Below are positions 19,192-27,736 of a stretch of DNA of 64,000 nucleotides, piece by piece. How positions within the stretch are numbered: the stretch's first letter is position 1; each line of letters starts with the position of its first letter. The notes under the pieces were generated by a model. That model was not told the DNA's origin. It searched no databases and saw only the letters and a list, made by a program, of their open reading frames with translations. Where the stretch lies: the NCBI RefSeq assembly GCF_013377535.1, contig NZ_JABCJE010000002.1, positions 124,001 to 188,000 on the forward strand, in the 5' to 3' direction. The stretch is from Donghicola mangrovi. Lineage in GTDB: Bacteria > Pseudomonadota > Alphaproteobacteria > Rhodobacterales > Rhodobacteraceae. Made by a program: the position numbers and the translations under genes.

Positions 19192-19283
19192 CTAGTATGT
19201 ATTGTGACGCAGCTAGAAGCGGTCCAAAACCGCTGTAGGTCCACTACGGGACATGAACGATCACACCTACGGATTCGAGGCTG

Positions 19284-20528
19284 ATGAAACGCTATTCCGT
19301 CTTTGCTGTCGCCCGCGAGGGCGCTCGCCATCACACCGGCTGGGAACGCGCCTGGCGCTCGCCGGAGCCCAAGAAAAGCTATGACGTCATTATTGTTGGC
19401 GCTGGCGGTCACGGACTGGCAACGGCCTATTACCTCGGGAAAAATTTCGGGATCACCAATGTTGCGGTGATCGAAAAAGGATGGCTGGGGGGCGGCAACA
19501 CCGGCCGTAACACCACCATCATCCGCTCGAACTATCTTCAGGATTCTTCGGCGGCGATCTACGAGAAGGCCCGCGACCTGTATGAAACCCTGTCGCAGGA
19601 TTTGAACTACAACGTGATGTTCAGCCCCCGCGGCCTGATCATGCTGGCCCAGACCCATCACGAGGTTCGCGGCTATCAGCGGACCGCCCACGCGAACGCG
19701 CTGCAGGGCGTCAAGACCGAGTTCATCAGCCGTGAAAAGGTGAAAGAACTGGTTCCGATCATCAACATCGACGGCCCGCGTTACCCTGTTCTGGGTGGCC
19801 TGTGGCAGCGCCGCGGCGGTACCGCGCGCCACGATGCGGTGGCATGGGGCTATGCCCGTGCGTGCTCTGACATGGGCATGGACATCATCCAGAAATGCGA
19901 AGTGACCGGCGTGCGCCGCATCGCTGGCCGCGTTGTGGGCGTCGAGACCACCAAAGGCTCGATCGACTGTAACAAGCTGGGGATCGTGGTCGCTGGCCAT
20001 TCGGGCGTGCTGGCCGAACAGGCGGGCTTCCGTCTGCCGATTGAATCGGCGGCGCTGCAGGCTCTGGTGTCCGAACCGATCAAACCTTGCATGGACGTGG
20101 TGGTCATGGCCAACACCGTTCACGGCTACATGTCTCAGTCGGACAAGGGCGAGATGGTCATCGGTGGCGGCACCGACAGCTTCAACAACTACACCCAGCG
20201 CGGCTCCTTCCATCATATCGAGGAAACCGTTCGCGCCCTCGTGGAAACCTTCCCGATGGTCAGCCGTCTGAAGATGCTGCGCCAGTGGGGCGGGATCGTC
20301 GACATGACCGGCGACCGTTCGCCCATCATCTCGAAAACCCCGCTGGAAAACTGCTTCATCAACTGCGGTTGGGGCACCGGCGGCTTCAAGGCGATCCCCG
20401 GCTCCGGTTGGGCGATGGCGGAACTGATGGCCAAGGGCTATTCGCCGCTGGCCGCCGAGTTCAGCGTCGACCGCTTCAAAGAGGGCCGCTTTATCGACGA
20501 ATCCGTGGCAGCAGGTGTGGCGCACTAA
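19284..20528 (+). CDS. soxB: sarcosine oxidase subunit beta
   Basis: Catalytic subunit of heterotetrameric sarcosine oxidase, which demethylates sarcosine to glycine with production of peroxide and methylene-tetrahydrofolate. The 414-residue protein is of the DAO family: FAD-binding VIIVGAGGHG at 35-44, GWLGGGNTGRNTTIIRSNY at about 69-87, and the C-terminal CGWGTGGFKAIPGSG flavin motif. It begins the beta, small protein, delta, alpha, gamma run. The symbol duplicates that of the sulfur-oxidation gene at 1023. Confidence 0.96.
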   Translation: MKRYSVFAVAREGARHHTGWERAWRSPEPKKSYDVIIVGAGGHGLATAYYLGKNFGITNVAVIEKGWLGGGNTGRNTTIIRSNYLQDSSAAIYEKARDLYETLSQDLNYNVMFSPRGLIMLAQTHHEVRGYQRTAHANALQGVKTEFISREKVKELVPIINIDGPRYPVLGGLWQRRGGTARHDAVAWGYARACSDMGMDIIQKCEVTGVRRIAGRVVGVETTKGSIDCNKLGIVVAGHSGVLAEQAGFRLPIESAALQALVSEPIKPCMDVVVMANTVHGYMSQSDKGEMVIGGGTDSFNNYTQRGSFHHIEETVRALVETFPMVSRLKMLRQWGGIVDMTGDRSPIISKTPLENCFINCGWGTGGFKAIPGSGWAMAELMAKGYSPLAAEFSVDRFKEGRFIDESVAAGVAH

Positions 20529-20594
20529 AATGCGGAACTTTACCGGCATATCCCGCGTTGACTGTGTAACTCAGACTTGCACAGGAGCAAACGC

Positions 20595-20840
20595 ATGGCT
20601 ACCCAAGACAGCAACACCTCGAACGGTTCGAACAGCACCCTCTCGTTCATTGTCGGCGCGCTCGTCGTTGCTGTCATTGTCCTTGGGTTCGCACTGTATA
20701 ACGGTATGGACTTCGGCCGCGATGATGGCATCAACATCAGCATCGAAGGCGCAGGCCCCGCTGCCGAACAAACCGGCGAAGCGATCGAAGACGCTGCAAA
20801 CGCTGTCAACGACGCCGCAAAAGACGCAACCGGCCAATAA
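20595..20840 (+). CDS. small single-helix membrane protein inside the sarcosine oxidase operon
   Basis: 81-residue protein starting at ATG 20595, with AGGAG about 8 bases upstream; an in-frame start at 20577 is less well placed. A Ser/Thr/Asn-rich N-terminus is followed by one clear transmembrane helix (about 17-35, SFIVGALVVAVIVLGFALY). A short acidic segment and an Ala-rich amphipathic tail (EDAANAVNDAAKDATGQ) complete it. I do not recognise the family. Lying between the beta and delta genes it is probably co-transcribed. A hairpin (AACGAC/GTCGTT, 20842-20867) follows it, then a 200-base gap before the delta gene. Confidence 0.75.
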   Translation: MATQDSNTSNGSNSTLSFIVGALVVAVIVLGFALYNGMDFGRDDGINISIEGAGPAAEQTGEAIEDAANAVNDAAKDATGQ

Positions 20841-21044
20841 CAACGACTTGCCTTTCGGCCGGTCGTTCCAAGATCGAATGGCCGAAGCATCCCGTCGCCG
20901 CACCCCGCTTTCCGACTTACCTCAGGGGGGCGGCGACTCTTATTCCCGAACAATTCGCACCACCGCCCCGCAGCACGCATTCCGTGCCCTGCGGTCTTTG
21001 TCGTGCGCAATCACCACCTCTTTCCGTGCAAAAGGATTGGCCTC

Positions 21045-21374
21045 ATGCTGACACTCCAGTGCCCCTATTGCGGCGTCATGGCCGAGGAAACCGAACTCTC
21101 CGCTGGCGGCGAGGCCCATCTGAAACGTTTCGGACCGGGCTCGACTGACGCGGATTTCGAAACCTACATGTTCATGCGCGAAAACCCCAAGGGTGTGCAT
21201 TTCGAACGCTGGCGCCACGCGAACGGCTGCGGCAAGTGGTTCCACGCCGCCCGCTGCACCGTCACGCTCGAGGTCTTTGGCACCTATCCTGCCCAAACCT
21301 CGGTGCCGCCTGCGGACCTTCTGGACAAAATCCGCGCAGCGCGCCCCGGTTTTAAGTGGAGAGAGTTCGAATGA
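21045..21374 (+). CDS. soxD: sarcosine oxidase subunit delta
   Basis: 109-residue zinc-binding subunit of heterotetrameric sarcosine oxidase. The CPYCG near the N-terminus and the later HANGCGKWFHAARC provide the Cys/His ligands seen in the family. The C-terminus (ADLLDKIRAARPGFKW) is also typical. ATG 21045 is preferred to an in-frame start at 21003 because it puts LTLQCPYCG at the usual position. It shares its symbol with the sulfur-oxidation cytochrome gene at 4052. Confidence 0.93.
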   Translation: MLTLQCPYCGVMAEETELSAGGEAHLKRFGPGSTDADFETYMFMRENPKGVHFERWRHANGCGKWFHAARCTVTLEVFGTYPAQTSVPPADLLDKIRAARPGFKWREFE

Positions 21375-21402
21375 CCTTTCTGCTTTGCGTAAATACTCAA
21401 AT
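21375..21402 (-). repeat. GAGTATTT element, copy 1
   Basis: Read on the minus strand this is ATTTGAGTATTTACGCAAAG followed by CAGAAAGG. It begins right after the delta subunit stop. It matches four other intergenic copies (41798, 43769, 49035 and 51910) in the core GAGTATTT, then GCAAAG and an A/G-rich stretch. Confidence 0.6.
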
Positions 21403-21437
21403 CCCCCCGTTCTCCGGCAAAAGCGAGGTCTGAGAGA

Positions 21438-24400
21438 ATGAGCACCCGACTTTCCAAGGCAGGCCGTCTGGTCGACACCTCGAAATCTGTCGCGTTCACC
21501 TTTAACGGCAAGACGATGCAGGGCCATGCGGGCGATACGCTGGCATCGGCGCTGCTGGCCAACGACCAGATGATGGTCGGCCGATCGTTCAAATACCACC
21601 GTCCCCGCGGGATCGTGGCATCTGGCGCCGAAGAGCCGAACGCACTGGTGAACCTCGGTTCCGGCGCCAAGTTCGAGCCCAACCAGCGTACCACCACCAC
21701 CGAGCTGTTCGATGGTCTGGCCGCCACCAGCCAGAACCACTGGCCCTCGCTCGAGTTCGACGTGGGCGCGGTCAACGGTCTGTTTGCAAACTACCTGACC
21801 GCCGGTTTCTACTACAAAATGTTCATCCACCCGCGTCCCCTGTGGAAGCACGTGTACGAACCCTTCATCCGTCAGTCGGCGGGTCTGGGTAAGGCGCCCA
21901 AGGACATGGACGCCGACCGCTATGAACACTTCTACGCCTATGTCGACGTGATCGTTGTCGGCGGGGGTGTGGCTGGCCTTCAGGCGGCTCTGGCCGCCGG
22001 TGAGGCTGGCGCCAAGGTTCTGCTCATGGAGCAAACCGCCCATTTCGGTGGCCGCGCTGTTGTTGACGGCGGCACAATCGACGGCATGTCGGCCGAGACT
22101 TGGGTTGCAGGCGCGCTGGCGCGTCTGGACGAGATGCCCAACGTCACCGTCCGCCGCCGCATGATGGGGGCAGGGGTCTATGACCACGGCTACGTTCTGG
22201 GTTACGAACGGATCACCGACCACGCGCCCGAAGTGGACGCCCCCCGTCACCGTCTGTGGCGCATCCGCGCCAAGCAGATCGTCACGGCAACCGGTGCCAT
22301 CGAACGCCCGATCAGCTTTGCGGGCAACGACGTGCCCGGCGTGATGCTGGCCAGCGCCGTGCGCGACTATGCGGTGAACTACGGTGTGGCCGTGGGTCAG
22401 AAAACCGTTGTGGTCACCAACAACGACGACGGCTACCGCACTGCTCTGATCCTCAAGGATCTGGGGGTCGAGGTTCCAGTCATCATCGACGCCCGCGAAT
22501 ACGGTGGCGGCGCTCTGGCCGACAAGGCCCGTGCAGCCGGCATCCGCGTGGAGCCCGGCAAAGCCATCGCCAAAGTCAAAGGCGGCAAGCGCGTCGAGGG
22601 CGTAGAGCTGTGCCGTATGAACGGCAACGGCGGCGCGGTTCTGGAAACCATCAAGTGTGACGCCGTGGCGATGTCCGGCGGCTGGTCGCCCGTGGTCCAC
22701 CTGTGGTCCCATTGCGGCGGCAAGCTGAACTGGGACGAGGCCGAGGCCCACTTCAAACCCGATGCCAGCCGTGCGCCCACCAGCCACGACGGCAAGCCCT
22801 ATGTCATCACCGCTGGCTGCGCGTCCGGTCCCTTGGGCCTTGGCGATGTGCTGGCGGATGCGGATGCGGCAGGCAAGAAGGCAGCCGAAGCGGCTGGTTT
22901 CACCCCCGCCAGCACCCCCGCTCCGACCGGCGACGCACGGGACGAAAAGCCCCTGCAGCCGGTGTGGATGATGCCCTCGGACGCGGTGTACGAACTGCGC
23001 ATGAAGATGTGGCTCGACTACCAGAACGACGTGAAAGTGTCGGACGTCCAGCTCGCGGCCCGCGAAGGCTACGAGAGCGTCGAGCACACCAAGCGCTACA
23101 CCACACTGGGCATGGCAACCGATCAGGGTAAACTGAGCAACATCAACGGCTTGGCGATCCTTGCTGATACGTTGGGTGAACAGATTCCGCAGGTGGGCAC
23201 CACCACCTTCCGTCCGCCGTACACCCCCATTTCGATGGGTGCGATCGGTGGCGCGGCGCGCGGCGATATCTTCCAGCCCATCCGTCAGACCCCGATCCAC
23301 GCATGGCACGAGGCCAACGGCGCCTATATGGAACCGGTCGGCCAGTGGCGTCGTCCGTACTGCTACACTCGCGGGTCCGAAACCCACGAGCAGTCGGTCC
23401 ACCGCGAAGTGAACAACACCCGCACCAATGTGGGCCTGCTGGATGCTTCGACGCTGGGTAAGATCATCGTCAAAGGGCCGGACGCGGGCAAGTTCCTCGA
23501 TCTGCTCTACACCAACATGATGAGCACCCTGAAGGTCGGCAAATGCCGCTATGGCCTGATGTGCAACGAAAATGGCTTCCTGATGGATGACGGTGTGGTT
23601 GCGCGTCTGGACGAGGATACCTTCCTTGTGCACACCACCTCTGGCGGCGCGGCGCATACCCACGCCCATATGGAAGAGTGGCTGCAGACCGAATGGTGGG
23701 ACTTCAAGGTCTATACCGCTGATGTCACCGAAGAATACGCGCAGATCGCCGTGGTTGGCCCCAAGGCCCGTCAGGTTCTGGAAAAGCTGGGTGGCATGGA
23801 CGTGTCCAAGGCCAATCTGGGCTTCATGGACTGGACCCAAGGCAAGCTGGGTGACTTTGACGCCCGCGTGTTCCGCATCTCGTTCTCGGGCGAGCTGTCC
23901 TATGAAATCGCGGTTCCTGCGTCGCAGGGTCGTGCCTTCTGGGATGCGCTGCTGGCCGCTGGCGAAGAGTTCGGCATGATGCCCTATGGCACCGAATGCC
24001 TGCACGTTCTGCGCGCCGAAAAGGGCTTTATCATGATCGGGGACGAAACCGATGGCACCGTGATCCCGCAGGATCTGGGGCTGAATTGGGCGATCTCGAA
24101 AAAGAAAGAGGACTATATCGGCAAGCGCGGTCAGGAACGCACCTTCCTGGCGTCGGCAGACCGGTGGCGTCTGGTTGGTCTGGAAACCGTCGATGGCAGT
24201 GTTCTGCCGGATGGCGCCTATGCTGTGGTCCACGGCCACAACGAAAACGGCCAGCGCAACATGATCGGGCGCGTGACCTCGACCTACTATTCGCCCACCA
24301 TGGGCCGCGGCATCGCGATGGGTCTGATCAAGCACGGCCCCGAGCGTATGGGCGAGCTGGTGGAATTCGGCAAAACCGACGGCACCACCGTCATGGCGAA

Positions 24401-24452
24401 AATCGTCGACCCTGTCTGGTACGACAAGGAAGGGGAGAAGCAGAATGTCTGA
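21438..24452 (+). CDS. soxA: sarcosine oxidase subunit alpha
   Basis: Large subunit that binds NAD and tetrahydrofolate. The 1004-residue protein has, in order: an N-terminal ferredoxin-like region (FTFNGKTMQGHAGDTLASAL), a dinucleotide-binding domain (VIVVGGGVAGLQAALAAGEAG near 172-192), a second nucleotide-binding region with ATGAIERP, and a C-terminal aminomethyltransferase (GcvT-like) domain (about 610-1000) with GGMDVSKANLGFMDW and SFSGELSYEI. The length is normal. It overlaps the gamma gene by 8 bases. Confidence 0.96.
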   Translation: MSTRLSKAGRLVDTSKSVAFTFNGKTMQGHAGDTLASALLANDQMMVGRSFKYHRPRGIVASGAEEPNALVNLGSGAKFEPNQRTTTTELFDGLAATSQNHWPSLEFDVGAVNGLFANYLTAGFYYKMFIHPRPLWKHVYEPFIRQSAGLGKAPKDMDADRYEHFYAYVDVIVVGGGVAGLQAALAAGEAGAKVLLMEQTAHFGGRAVVDGGTIDGMSAETWVAGALARLDEMPNVTVRRRMMGAGVYDHGYVLGYERITDHAPEVDAPRHRLWRIRAKQIVTATGAIERPISFAGNDVPGVMLASAVRDYAVNYGVAVGQKTVVVTNNDDGYRTALILKDLGVEVPVIIDAREYGGGALADKARAAGIRVEPGKAIAKVKGGKRVEGVELCRMNGNGGAVLETIKCDAVAMSGGWSPVVHLWSHCGGKLNWDEAEAHFKPDASRAPTSHDGKPYVITAGCASGPLGLGDVLADADAAGKKAAEAAGFTPASTPAPTGDARDEKPLQPVWMMPSDAVYELRMKMWLDYQNDVKVSDVQLAAREGYESVEHTKRYTTLGMATDQGKLSNINGLAILADTLGEQIPQVGTTTFRPPYTPISMGAIGGAARGDIFQPIRQTPIHAWHEANGAYMEPVGQWRRPYCYTRGSETHEQSVHREVNNTRTNVGLLDASTLGKIIVKGPDAGKFLDLLYTNMMSTLKVGKCRYGLMCNENGFLMDDGVVARLDEDTFLVHTTSGGAAHTHAHMEEWLQTEWWDFKVYTADVTEEYAQIAVVGPKARQVLEKLGGMDVSKANLGFMDWTQGKLGDFDARVFRISFSGELSYEIAVPASQGRAFWDALLAAGEEFGMMPYGTECLHVLRAEKGFIMIGDETDGTVIPQDLGLNWAISKKKEDYIGKRGQERTFLASADRWRLVGLETVDGSVLPDGAYAVVHGHNENGQRNMIGRVTSTYYSPTMGRGIAMGLIKHGPERMGELVEFGKTDGTTVMAKIVDPVWYDKEGEKQNV

Positions 24453-25014
24453 AGCAATCAGCGCACTGGCCGGTGCCAACACCGAAGGGTTCGCCCGCGT
24501 TTCCGAACTGGGCCTGCACGGAATGATCACCGTGCGCGGCAACCAGTCGGACGCCGCCTTTGCCAAGGCCGTTTGTGCCGTGGCGGGTGTGGACGCTCTG
24601 CCTGCCATCCGCAAGATGGTCGGCACGCTGGAAGGGGGCATCGCATGGATGTCGCCTGACGAGCTGATGGTGTTCGTGCCCTACAGCCAAGTGGTCGAGC
24701 GTGTGGGTCAGCTGAACGAAACGCTGGCCGGTCAGCACTTCCTCGCGGTCAACGTCTCGGACGCCCGCGCGGTGTTCGGCATCGACGGTGCCGCCGCCCG
24801 CGAGGTTCTGGCCAAGATCGCGCCCGTGGACCTGTCGCCCGAAGCGTTCGGCGTGGGGGATCTGCGCCGCACCCGTATTTCCCAGATCGCCGCAGCGTTC
24901 TGGATGTCGGGCGAGGAAAGCTTCCGTCTGGTCTGCTTCCGCTCGGTTGCGGAATACGCCTTCAAGCTCTTGGGCACCTCGGCGGCCAAGGGCGGCGAAG
25001 TCGGCTACTTCTAA
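24445..25014 (+). CDS. soxG: sarcosine oxidase subunit gamma
   Basis: 189-residue subunit that resembles the aminomethyltransferase fold and helps assemble the heterotetramer. Motifs include LGLHGMITVRGNQSDAAF near residue 23 and LSPEAFGVGDLRRTRISQI near 131. It is the last gene of the operon, coupled by overlap to alpha, and is followed at once by a strong hairpin. Confidence 0.94.
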   Translation: MSEAISALAGANTEGFARVSELGLHGMITVRGNQSDAAFAKAVCAVAGVDALPAIRKMVGTLEGGIAWMSPDELMVFVPYSQVVERVGQLNETLAGQHFLAVNVSDARAVFGIDGAAAREVLAKIAPVDLSPEAFGVGDLRRTRISQIAAAFWMSGEESFRLVCFRSVAEYAFKLLGTSAAKGGEVGYF

Positions 25015-25024
25015 ACTATTTCAA

Positions 25025-25051
25025 GGGGGCATCCGGTGATAGGGTGCCCCC
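25025..25051 (+). terminator. hairpin ending the sarcosine oxidase operon, abutting the Nudix start
   Basis: GGGGGCATCC (25025-25034) pairs with GGGTGCCCCC (25042-25051) with one G-U pair and a 7-base loop. The stem ends exactly before the ATG at 25052. There is no U-tract. If formed in a read-through transcript it would hide the ribosome-binding region of the Nudix gene. Confidence 0.6.
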
Positions 25052-25492
25052 ATGAACATCTGGCGCCCCCAACAAACCATCCGTGTCAAAGCCCTTGGCC
25101 TGCACTGGCGCGGTGATCGCCTGCTGGTTGCTGAAGTCCCCGATGACACCGGTGCGCCGAAAGGCGTGCGCCCCTTGGGCGGAACCGTGGAATTCGGTGA
25201 AAGCTGGCACGACGCCCTGATCCGCGAATTTGCCGAAGAGATGGGGGTTCAGGCCCGCGTCACCGGCGCGCCGCAGGTCTTTGAAAATATCTACACCCAC
25301 CACGGCATGACCGGCCACGAGGTTGTTTTTGCAGCCGAAGTTGCGTTTGACGACAGCGGTTTTTCGGATCGATTCACCTTTGCCGAGGATAGCGGCGCAG
25401 TGGCCAATGCGCTCTGGATCGCCCCTCTGGAATTGCGGCAGCGCGGCATCGCTCTATTTCCGACTGCTTTAGGCAACTTTTTGGGGAACTAG
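25052..25492 (+). CDS. Nudix hydrolase
   Basis: 146-residue hydrolase of nucleoside-diphosphate-linked compounds. The Nudix box is perfect at 44-66: Gly44, Glu50, Arg58, Glu59, Glu62, Glu63 and Gly65 match the consensus. The substrate cannot be read from the sequence. No ribosome site precedes the ATG; the bases before it form one arm of a hairpin, so translation may be leaderless or coupled. Confidence 0.9.
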   Translation: MNIWRPQQTIRVKALGLHWRGDRLLVAEVPDDTGAPKGVRPLGGTVEFGESWHDALIREFAEEMGVQARVTGAPQVFENIYTHHGMTGHEVVFAAEVAFDDSGFSDRFTFAEDSGAVANALWIAPLELRQRGIALFPTALGNFLGN

Positions 25493-25514
25493 GCGGTTTC
25501 TGTGATGGTTAGGC

Positions 25515-25547
25515 TTGACGGATCGCGTGTTGGCGATCACCTAAGAC
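25515..25547 (+). promoter_or_regulatory. candidate sodB promoter with operator-like palindrome
   Basis: TTGACG at 25515-25520 resembles a -35 box. A perfect inverted repeat GATCGC-gtgttg-GCGATC follows at 25521-25538, then TAAGAC at 25542-25547. The palindrome would lie in the promoter spacer, a typical position for a repressor or metal/redox regulator. No known regulator consensus was matched. Confidence 0.35.
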
Positions 25548-25581
25548 GTATCTTTTTTTCACACGAATAATGGGGGCTACT

Positions 25582-26190
25582 ATGGCTTTCGAACTTCCCG
25601 CACTTCCCTATGCTCATGACGCACTTGCCGATCTGGGCATGTCCAAGGAGACGCTGGAGTTTCACCACGACATCCACCACAAAGCCTATGTCGACAACGG
25701 CAACAAGCTGATCGACGGCACCGAGTGGGCGGACAAGTCGCTGGAAGAGATCATCAAAGGCACCTACAACGCTGGCGCAGTTGCCCAGAACGGCATCTTC
25801 AACAACGCATCGCAGCACTGGAACCACGTTCAGTTCTGGGAAATGATGGGCCCCAACGGCGCAGCAATGCCGTCGGAACTGGAAGCCCGCATCGTTGACG
25901 CGTTCGGCTCGGTCGACAAGTTCAAAGAAGACTTCTCGGCGGCAGGCGCAGGCCAGTTCGGTTCGGGTTGGGCATGGCTGGTCGTCGACACCGACGGCAC
26001 CCTCAAGGTCACCAAGACCGAGAACGGAGTGAACCCCCTGTGCTTTGGCCAGACCGCACTGCTGGGCTGCGACGTATGGGAGCACAGCTACTACATCGAC
26101 TTCCGCAACAAGCGTCCCGCCTACCTGACCAACTTCCTCGACAAGCTGGTCAATTGGGAAAACGTTGCAGAGCGTCTGTCGAACGCCTGA
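25582..26190 (+). CDS. sodB: superoxide dismutase, iron type
   Basis: 202-residue cytoplasmic Fe/Mn superoxide dismutase. The metal ligands are His28, His79, Asp164 and His168 (DVWEHSYYIDF). ASQHWNHVQFW and the GSGWAWLVVDTDGTL stretch are in place, and the length fits the iron-type SodB of alphaproteobacteria, though metal choice is not certain from sequence. ATG 25582 is preferred to an upstream in-frame ATG (25570) since MAFELPALPY is the conserved N-terminus. A clear terminator follows. Confidence 0.95.
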   Translation: MAFELPALPYAHDALADLGMSKETLEFHHDIHHKAYVDNGNKLIDGTEWADKSLEEIIKGTYNAGAVAQNGIFNNASQHWNHVQFWEMMGPNGAAMPSELEARIVDAFGSVDKFKEDFSAAGAGQFGSGWAWLVVDTDGTLKVTKTENGVNPLCFGQTALLGCDVWEHSYYIDFRNKRPAYLTNFLDKLVNWENVAERLSNA

Positions 26191-26214
26191 TTTTCCTGAC
26201 CCTTACGGGTTCAA

Positions 26215-26244
26215 ACGCCTCGCATCACTGCGGGGCGTTTTTTG
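26215..26244 (+). terminator. Rho-independent terminator of sodB
   Basis: ACGCCTCGCA (26215-26224) pairs with TGCGGGGCGT (26229-26238) with one G-U pair and a 4-base loop, and runs into a T-tract. Confidence 0.85.
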
Positions 26245-26345
26245 TTGTCGGGGGGCATCTGCGGGAATGCACAAATCGGGGGGCTGCAGCCCATTGCATT
26301 CATTGTCGGGCAGGCGCACAAAACCTATGACTGCCCAAGGAGCCC

Positions 26346-27278
26346 ATGATGACCCAGACCACGCGCGGTATTCTTGCCATGATCGGGGCCTGTACGGTCT
26401 GGGGGCTGTCGTCGATCTATTACAAGCAGCTTGCGGATGTACCGCCCCTGACCATTCTGGCGCACCGGACCCTGTGGTCCATGGTGTTCTTTGCCTTGGT
26501 GCTGACGGGGCAGGGCAAGTTCGGCCAGCTGATCTCGGCCCTCAGGAATCGCCGGTCGCTGATGATCATCGCGGGGTCTTCGTTGATGATCTCGGTGAAT
26601 TGGTACTTCTTTATTTACTCGGTCAGCATCGGGCACGCGACGCAGGCCAGCCTTGGCTACTACATCTTTCCGCTGGTCGCCGTTGTGTTGGGGCGTATCG
26701 TGTTTGGTGAGCGTTTGGGGCCAATGCAGATGGCCGCCGTGCTGTTGGCCGGAGCCGCCGTGGCGATGCTGACATGGGGGCTTGGGGTTGCGCCTTGGAT
26801 TTCGCTGACGCTGGCGTTCAGCTTTGGCCTCTACGGGGTGCTAAAGAAGTGGCTGGACGTGGGGCCTGTGGTCAGCGTCACCGCCGAAGTCGTCCTGATC
26901 GCGCCGATTTCCCTGTTCGTGCTGTGGCACGGAGGGCTGGCCATGGACACGCCGTCCCAAACCGCGATGCTGGTGTTTTCCGGCCCGTTGACGGGGCTGC
27001 CGCTGATTATGTTCAGCTATGCCAGCCGCCGCATCCCGATGGCGACGATGGGGCTCTTGCAATACATGAACCCCACGCTTCAGTTTCTGGTCGCCGTCCT
27101 GTTGTTCCGCGAGCCCTTCGGGATCTGGTACGCGGTGGCCTTTGGCATGATCTGGACGGCGCTGGCGATTTACACCGCTGCGGGTTTCAACGCCGCTTCG
27201 CGCAGACGCAAGACAGCTTCGTCTACCGTGTCCACCACGGTCACGAAACCCAGCGTTGAGGCGCCCGCGAACCCCTGA
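26346..27278 (+). CDS. rarD: RarD-type EamA-family permease
   Basis: 310-residue inner-membrane protein with about ten transmembrane helices of the drug/metabolite transporter superfamily. The N-terminus (RGILAMIGACTVWGLSSIYYKQL), NWYFFIYSV, LGYYIFPLVAVVLG and LLQYMNPTLQFL are the RarD signature. AGGAG precedes the ATG. The substrate is unknown. The last 30 or so residues, after the final helix, are Ser/Thr/Ala-rich and encoded opposite the end of the convergent LOG gene (109-base overlap), so the tail may not be conserved. Confidence 0.9.
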   Translation: MMTQTTRGILAMIGACTVWGLSSIYYKQLADVPPLTILAHRTLWSMVFFALVLTGQGKFGQLISALRNRRSLMIIAGSSLMISVNWYFFIYSVSIGHATQASLGYYIFPLVAVVLGRIVFGERLGPMQMAAVLLAGAAVAMLTWGLGVAPWISLTLAFSFGLYGVLKKWLDVGPVVSVTAEVVLIAPISLFVLWHGGLAMDTPSQTAMLVFSGPLTGLPLIMFSYASRRIPMATMGLLQYMNPTLQFLVAVLLFREPFGIWYAVAFGMIWTALAIYTAAGFNAASRRRKTASSTVSTTVTKPSVEAPANP

Positions 27279-27736
27279 TCAACCACGTGGGTCAGCAGGT
27301 CCACGAGGGGCTGCCAGTAGCCTTCGGTGTTCACCAGTATGATGGGGCGTGCGTGCAGCTCCAGCTGGCGCCATGTCAGCACTTCGAAGAATTCGTCTAG
27401 CGATCCAGCACCGCCGGGCAGCACGACCACGGCGTCCGAATTCATGAACATGACCTTTTTGCGCTCGTGCATATTCTCGGTAATGATGAACTGGGACAGA
27501 TCGCGTTTGCCGACCTCCCACTTCATCAGGTGCTCGGGGATCACGCCAAAGGTCTGTGCGCCCGCCGCCTGAGCACTGCGGGCCACCACGCCCATCAGCC
27601 CCACATCGCCCGCACCGTAAACCAGACGCCAGTTATTGGCCGCAATTGCCGCGCCCATATCGTTGGCCGTGCTTTCATAAGCTGGGTTTTTGCCCGAACG
27701 TGCGCCGCAAAAGACACATACGGAAAACAAGGACAT
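27170..27736 (-). CDS. LOG-family protein (nucleotide phosphoribohydrolase-like)
   Basis: 188-residue member of the LOG/TIGR00730 family (lysine decarboxylase-like fold), whose members release bases such as cytokinins from nucleoside 5'-monophosphates. The start motif VCVFCGARSG, the catalytic region HERKK (Arg92), and PGGAGSLDEFFE at 107-118 (family PGGxGTxxE) are visible. GGAGA precedes ATG 27736. The physiological substrate is not known. It converges on rarD with a long coding overlap. Confidence 0.9.
   Translation of the reverse strand: MSLFSVCVFCGARSGKNPAYESTANDMGAAIAANNWRLVYGAGDVGLMGVVARSAQAAGAQTFGVIPEHLMKWEVGKRDLSQFIITENMHERKKVMFMNSDAVVVLPGGAGSLDEFFEVLTWRQLELHARPIILVNTEGYWQPLVDLLTHVVDQGFAGASTLGFVTVVDTVDEAVLRLREAALKPAAV

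Noticed and set aside
19201-19283. AGCGGT/ACCGCT hairpin (19218-19234) before sarcosine oxidase as a riboswitch
   Set aside because: Only a 6-base stem is seen; no known glycine or tetrahydrofolate riboswitch core could be matched.
20878-21051. 57-codon open frame between the small membrane protein and the sarcosine oxidase delta gene
   Set aside because: No ribosome site, arginine- and serine-rich shadow-like composition, and it ends by overlapping the delta start codon; no family resemblance.
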